Assembly: GCA_964196195.1 (NCBI GenBank)
Contig: CAXMSE010000072.1
Span: 1-25,224 of the forward strand
Source: OFTM10 sp964196195
GTDB lineage: Bacteria; Actinomycetota; Acidimicrobiia; Acidimicrobiales; Aldehydirespiratoraceae
Length of the DNA stretch: 25,224 nt
Direction of reading: 5' to 3'
This document shows positions 23,080 to 25,224 of the stretch, piece by piece (position 1 is the stretch's first letter; every line of letters starts with the position of its first letter). The notes beneath the pieces were generated by a model, which was not told the origin of the DNA, searched no databases, and saw only the letters and a program-made list of their open reading frames with translations. The position numbers and the translations under genes are program-made.

Positions 23080-23107
23080 GGCACCATGAGTGATCGTTGG
23101 TGGTGCC
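23080..23107 (-). terminator. Hairpin just after the SSB-like gene
   Basis: GGCACCA and TGGTGCC are exact inverted repeats separated by 14 bases, beginning two bases after the stop of the SSB-like gene. This could be a terminator, though the loop is long and no T run is present. On the plus strand the same stretch mimics a perfect AGGAGG-ATG signal. Confidence 0.35.
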
Positions 23108-23109
23108 GC

Positions 23110-23460
23110 TCAGGTTCTCGGCTGGGCAACCGAGTCGAGCTCCTCGACCACCCTCTTCACCGCCCTGACCGCGCGGGCCGAACCAGCCCTGGCCACCATG
23201 ACCGCGTCGATCTCCGTACGACTCTGGGTACTGCCTCCAGCGCGGAAGAATCGGCGCCGAACCACTCCCACCACCGCAACCTCATCGCCGCTCTGCAGAG
23301 CGGGTGGCCTCGACGGATCGAGCCACACCGCCGGCACGGACAGGCGGGATCCGTCGTCGAGTTGGGTGGTTACCTCATAGCTCAAGAGTTCGCTGCCCGA
23401 AGCGAGGGTTCGCGTACGAGGCGGGCTCGAGAGTGTGCCGGTGATGATCGCTACGTTCAT
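23110..23460 (-). CDS. Short single-stranded DNA-binding (SSB-like) protein
   Basis: This 116-residue OB-fold protein opens MNVAIITGTLSSPPRTRTLA, with SELLSYEVTT, matching the first strands of SSB, and has DEVAVVGVVRRRFF in the middle strands. The acidic Gly/Pro-rich tail and the terminal DDIPF-type tip of housekeeping SSB are absent; the protein ends in a basic-looking helix (ARAVRAVKRVVEEL). It is therefore likely a paralogue, not the main replication SSB. The ATG at 23460 has a clear ribosome binding site, GAGGAAG, six bases upstream. Codon use looks normal for the window. It is transcribed in the same direction as korA, about 100 bases ahead of it. The exact role is unknown. Confidence 0.8.
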   Translation of the reverse strand: MNVAIITGTLSSPPRTRTLASGSELLSYEVTTQLDDGSRLSVPAVWLDPSRPPALQSGDEVAVVGVVRRRFFRAGGSTQSRTEIDAVMVARAGSARAVRAVKRVVEELDSVAQPRT

Positions 23461-23537
23461 TGTGACTTCCTCGGAGATGACCGACCGGTGCCACCCAGAC
23501 ACGGGGCCGAAACGATGAGGAGGAAGTGGTGAGCAGG

Positions 23538-23543
23538 ACTCTA
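23538..23543 (-). promoter_or_regulatory. Candidate -10 box of SSB-like gene
   Basis: TAGAGT on the minus strand, about 78 bases upstream of the ssb-like ATG and just after the hairpin that follows the TPR gene. It would give a leader of about 70 bases with the GAGGAAG ribosome binding site. Confidence 0.3.
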
Positions 23544-23549
23544 GGGCGG

Positions 23550-23562
23550 GGGTGTGACACCC
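23550..23562 (-). terminator. Hairpin after the TPR gene
   Basis: GGGTG-TCA-CACCC on the minus strand, four bases after the TAA stop of the TPR gene: a 5-bp stem with a tight three-base loop. No T run follows. It is a plausible weak terminator. Confidence 0.4.
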
Positions 23563-23566
23563 AGGC

Positions 23567-24670
23567 TTAGTCGAGCGCCTTCACCCGCGCTTGCACATCG
23601 GCGAGTTCAGGGTCGTGGCCTGCTATCCACCTGAACAGCTCACGGGCTCGGGGAGCCCTTCCCGCCCGGTCGTAGAGATCGGCTAGCGCGTAAGCGCGTC
23701 GGAGATGATGGGGACGGGGGCGCTTCGGGGTCTTCCATCCCTGCTCGAGCACACGAATGGCGCTGGGCAGGTCGCCCTGGTCGGCCTTCGATCCGGCATA
23801 GACGATGCGCCCCTCGATCACGAGCTCGGCACTGGGCGAAGCCTCACCGAGCTCGTTCCAGAGCACTTCGACATCACCCCACCGACCGAGCGCACGATAG
23901 CAATCGGCCAGGACGGGATGCTGCTCGGTGGAGCCACTCAACTCGCGGAAGTTCTCGAGCTGCTCGATGGCCTCTTTCCAACGCCCGAGGCGGTAGTGGA
24001 TAAGCCCCATCAGCTCTCTGCCTTCCGGGAGCTGGGGCGCCTCCTTCACGACTGGCTGGAGCAGGGTGCGAGCCTCGTGGAAACGCTCGACCTCGAACAC
24101 CCCTCCGGCTTCCCGCAGCCGCCGATTGAGACTCTTGGCCCTCGGGTCGCCCACCAGCTTGTGTAGCGCGACCGCCGGATCGACCGGGTTGCGGGGGCGG
24201 GGGGCAAGAGGCTTGCGCTCTCTGGTGAGCTTGCCTCGGCCTCGCTTGACCGCTCCGGCCGCGGTGCGTTGGAGATCATCGGCGGTGGGCAGATCTCGTT
24301 CGGGCCGGGCAGGGCCGGTCTTCGCTGATTGCGACCGCTCGGGGCGGGGCTTACGGGGCGGACGCTTCTCGACCAGTTCAGGATCGTCGCGGTCCATGTT
24401 GCCGGCGCCCCTGCGAGCGATACGGCCCCACTGGGGAGGTCCGGCGAGATCGGTGTCTTCGTGGCGGGCTCCATCTCGATCGGTGCTCGAGCCACCACCC
24501 TGGCGGGGATTCCCTCGAGAGGCTCCGCTCCCACCTCGCTGGGGGCCTCCTCGACCCTTGGGCTTGGCGCCCCGCGCTGGAGGGCCGCCCTTGCCGCCAC
24601 GACCCTTCGAGGGGCCTCGTCGGTCGCGGTCGCTTCTCCCGCGTGCGGGCCTGTCTCCGTCGTTCGGCAT
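23567..24670 (-). CDS. TPR protein with Arg/Gly-rich N-terminus (Rv1691-like)
   Basis: This 367-residue protein is in two parts. Residues 1 to about 165 are low-complexity and strongly basic, rich in Arg, Gly, Pro and Lys with repeated RG/GRG (KGRGGKGGPPARG and similar), probably disordered and RNA- or protein-binding. Residues from about 170 form TPR-like helical repeats: YRLGRWKEAIEQLENF, YRALGRWGDVEVLWNEL, GDLPSAIRVLEQGW, and YALADLYDRAGRAPRARELF. Rv1691 of M. tuberculosis has the same design and also lies beside the HAD phosphatase gene, so this is probably its counterpart. The start is the ATG at 24670, with TAGGAT eight bases upstream and no Shine-Dalgarno. It follows an rRNA operon terminator. 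The function is unknown. Confidence 0.82.
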   Translation of the reverse strand: MPNDGDRPARGRSDRDRRGPSKGRGGKGGPPARGAKPKGRGGPQRGGSGASRGNPRQGGGSSTDRDGARHEDTDLAGPPQWGRIARRGAGNMDRDDPELVEKRPPRKPRPERSQSAKTGPARPERDLPTADDLQRTAAGAVKRGRGKLTRERKPLAPRPRNPVDPAVALHKLVGDPRAKSLNRRLREAGGVFEVERFHEARTLLQPVVKEAPQLPEGRELMGLIHYRLGRWKEAIEQLENFRELSGSTEQHPVLADCYRALGRWGDVEVLWNELGEASPSAELVIEGRIVYAGSKADQGDLPSAIRVLEQGWKTPKRPRPHHLRRAYALADLYDRAGRAPRARELFRWIAGHDPELADVQARVKALD

Positions 24671-24678
24671 AGCTCTGG

Positions 24679-24684
24679 ATCCTA
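24679..24684 (-). promoter_or_regulatory. Candidate -10 box of leaderless TPR gene
   Basis: TAGGAT on the minus strand, eight bases before the ATG at 24670. It is close to the TANNNT ideal and lies just downstream of the rRNA terminator, so the TPR gene would be transcribed independently. Confidence 0.5.
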
Positions 24685-24700
24685 GCGGGGGCGAAAACGG

Positions 24701-24730
24701 ACTCAGGCCCCGCCGAAGCGGGGCCTGAGT
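24701..24730 (-). terminator. rRNA operon terminator
   Basis: A perfect 13-bp stem, ACTCAGGCCCCGC with its complement, closed by a four-base loop, lies ten bases after the 5S 3' end. On the minus strand it is followed by CCGTTTTCG, a short T run. It is the strongest intrinsic terminator in the window. Confidence 0.9.
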
Positions 24731-24739
24731 ATTGAGAAA

Positions 24740-24855
24740 TCCGGCGGCGTCCTACTCTCCCAGGGCCCTACGACCCAAGTACCATCGGCGCTGAAAGGCT
24801 TAACTTCCGTGTTCGGAAAGGGAACGGGTGTGACCCTTTCGCTATCGCCACCGAA
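24740..24855 (-). rRNA. rrf: 5S ribosomal RNA
   Basis: The minus strand contains the conserved 5S core CCGAACACGGAAGTTAAG, then CAGCGCCGATGGTACT, and GGGAGAGTAGGACGCCGCC near the 3' end. The ends are placed by pairing: the first ten bases, TTCGGTGGCG, can pair with the last ten, CGCCGCCGGA, with two G-U wobbles, giving helix I of a 116-base RNA. True ends may differ by one to three bases. It is the last gene of the rRNA operon. Confidence 0.94.
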
Positions 24856-24970
24856 AAATGTGAGTTACCGCAGCTTGAGGCCGCGGAACGAAGCGGGGTC
24901 GGTGAGACCCCTGCCTCTTCAGAACTCCATAGCGAGCACGAACACACAAGATCTAAAGATCGAATGTAAA
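24856..24970 (-). other. 23S-5S spacer with two processing-type hairpins
   Basis: About 115 bases without a gene or tRNA. Two hairpins stand out: GGGGTC-five bases-GACCCC (24895-24911) and CCGCGGC-five bases-GCTGCGG with one G-U pair (24868-24886). These may be processing sites for the precursor rRNA. A more A+T-rich stretch lies beside the 23S end. Confidence 0.6.

Positions 24971-25224
<254 letters not shown>

Noticed and set aside
23086..23532. Plus-strand 148-codon frame preceded by a perfect AGGAGG and ATG
   Set aside because: It is fully antisense to the SSB-like gene, rich in Arg, His and Pro as expected for a shadow frame, and matches no family. The AGGAGG-ATG is one arm of the hairpin after the SSB-like gene.
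23521..23569. Tiny plus-strand frame starting GTG after GAGGAGGAAG
   Set aside because: Only about 13 codons, located in hairpin and promoter sequence between two minus-strand genes; no support beyond the purine-rich stretch.

Overview
The window is high-G+C, gene-dense bacterial DNA, mostly read from the minus strand in tight operons. It reads as an actinobacterium, by inference from the Acidimicrobiia side of the phylum. The reasons are protein sequences close to mycobacterial ones (TlyA, L28/L33, the Nudix ADPRase, KorAB), frequent GTG starts, and gene order matching two Mycobacterium tuberculosis neighbourhoods: murI-Rv1339-rph-rdgB, and Rv1691/Rv1692-tlyA-nadK-recN-pyrG-Rv1700-xerD followed by scpA-scpB-rluB-cmk. 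No mobile element, CRISPR array, tRNA or prophage gene was seen. It is a core-genome region, not an accessory island.

Layout from left to right. (1) 1-3734, minus: murI, a metallo-beta-lactamase-fold phosphodiesterase-like gene, rph, rdgB, and an EamA/DMT transporter cut by the window edge. (2) 3787-4191, minus: rpmB-rpmG, encoding zinc-ribbon-free L28 and L33. (3) 4291-5334, plus: ispH, ending at a hairpin shared with the convergent plsC. (4) 5373-11251, minus: scpA-scpB-rluB-tyrA-aroA-cmk-plsC (chromosome condensation, rRNA pseudouridylation, aromatic amino acids, CMP kinase, phospholipid synthesis). (5) 11316-12296, plus: trpS, divergent from scpA. (6) 12308-16011, minus: pyrG-nudix-xerD-HD hydrolase. 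(7) 16082-23008, minus: korA-korB-HAD phosphatase-tlyA-nadK-recN. (8) 23110-24670, minus: a short SSB-like protein and an arginine/glycine-rich TPR protein. (9) 24701-25224, minus: the end of an rRNA operon (3' part of 23S, spacer, 5S, strong terminator).

Most neighbours inside operons share a 4-base start/stop overlap (ATGA or GTGA). This regularity, together with the catalytic motif, indicates that the HAD phosphatase starts at a CTG inside a CTGA overlap, 30 bases upstream of the first standard start. A second pattern concerns genes that lead a transcription unit. Six of them (murI, ispH, scpA, trpS, pyrG, TPR gene) lack a clear Shine-Dalgarno but have a TANNNT hexamer 7-9 bases before the start codon, as expected for leaderless mRNAs. 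rpmB, korA and ssb instead have a Shine-Dalgarno and a TANNNT farther upstream.

I see no wholly new multi-gene system. The points most worth a second look are the CTG start, the leaderless-promoter signature, the zinc-free L28/L33 pair, the tailless SSB-like protein, and the coupling of a 2-oxoacid:ferredoxin oxidoreductase to the HAD-tlyA-nadK-recN block. No stretch over 300 bases lacks a gene.
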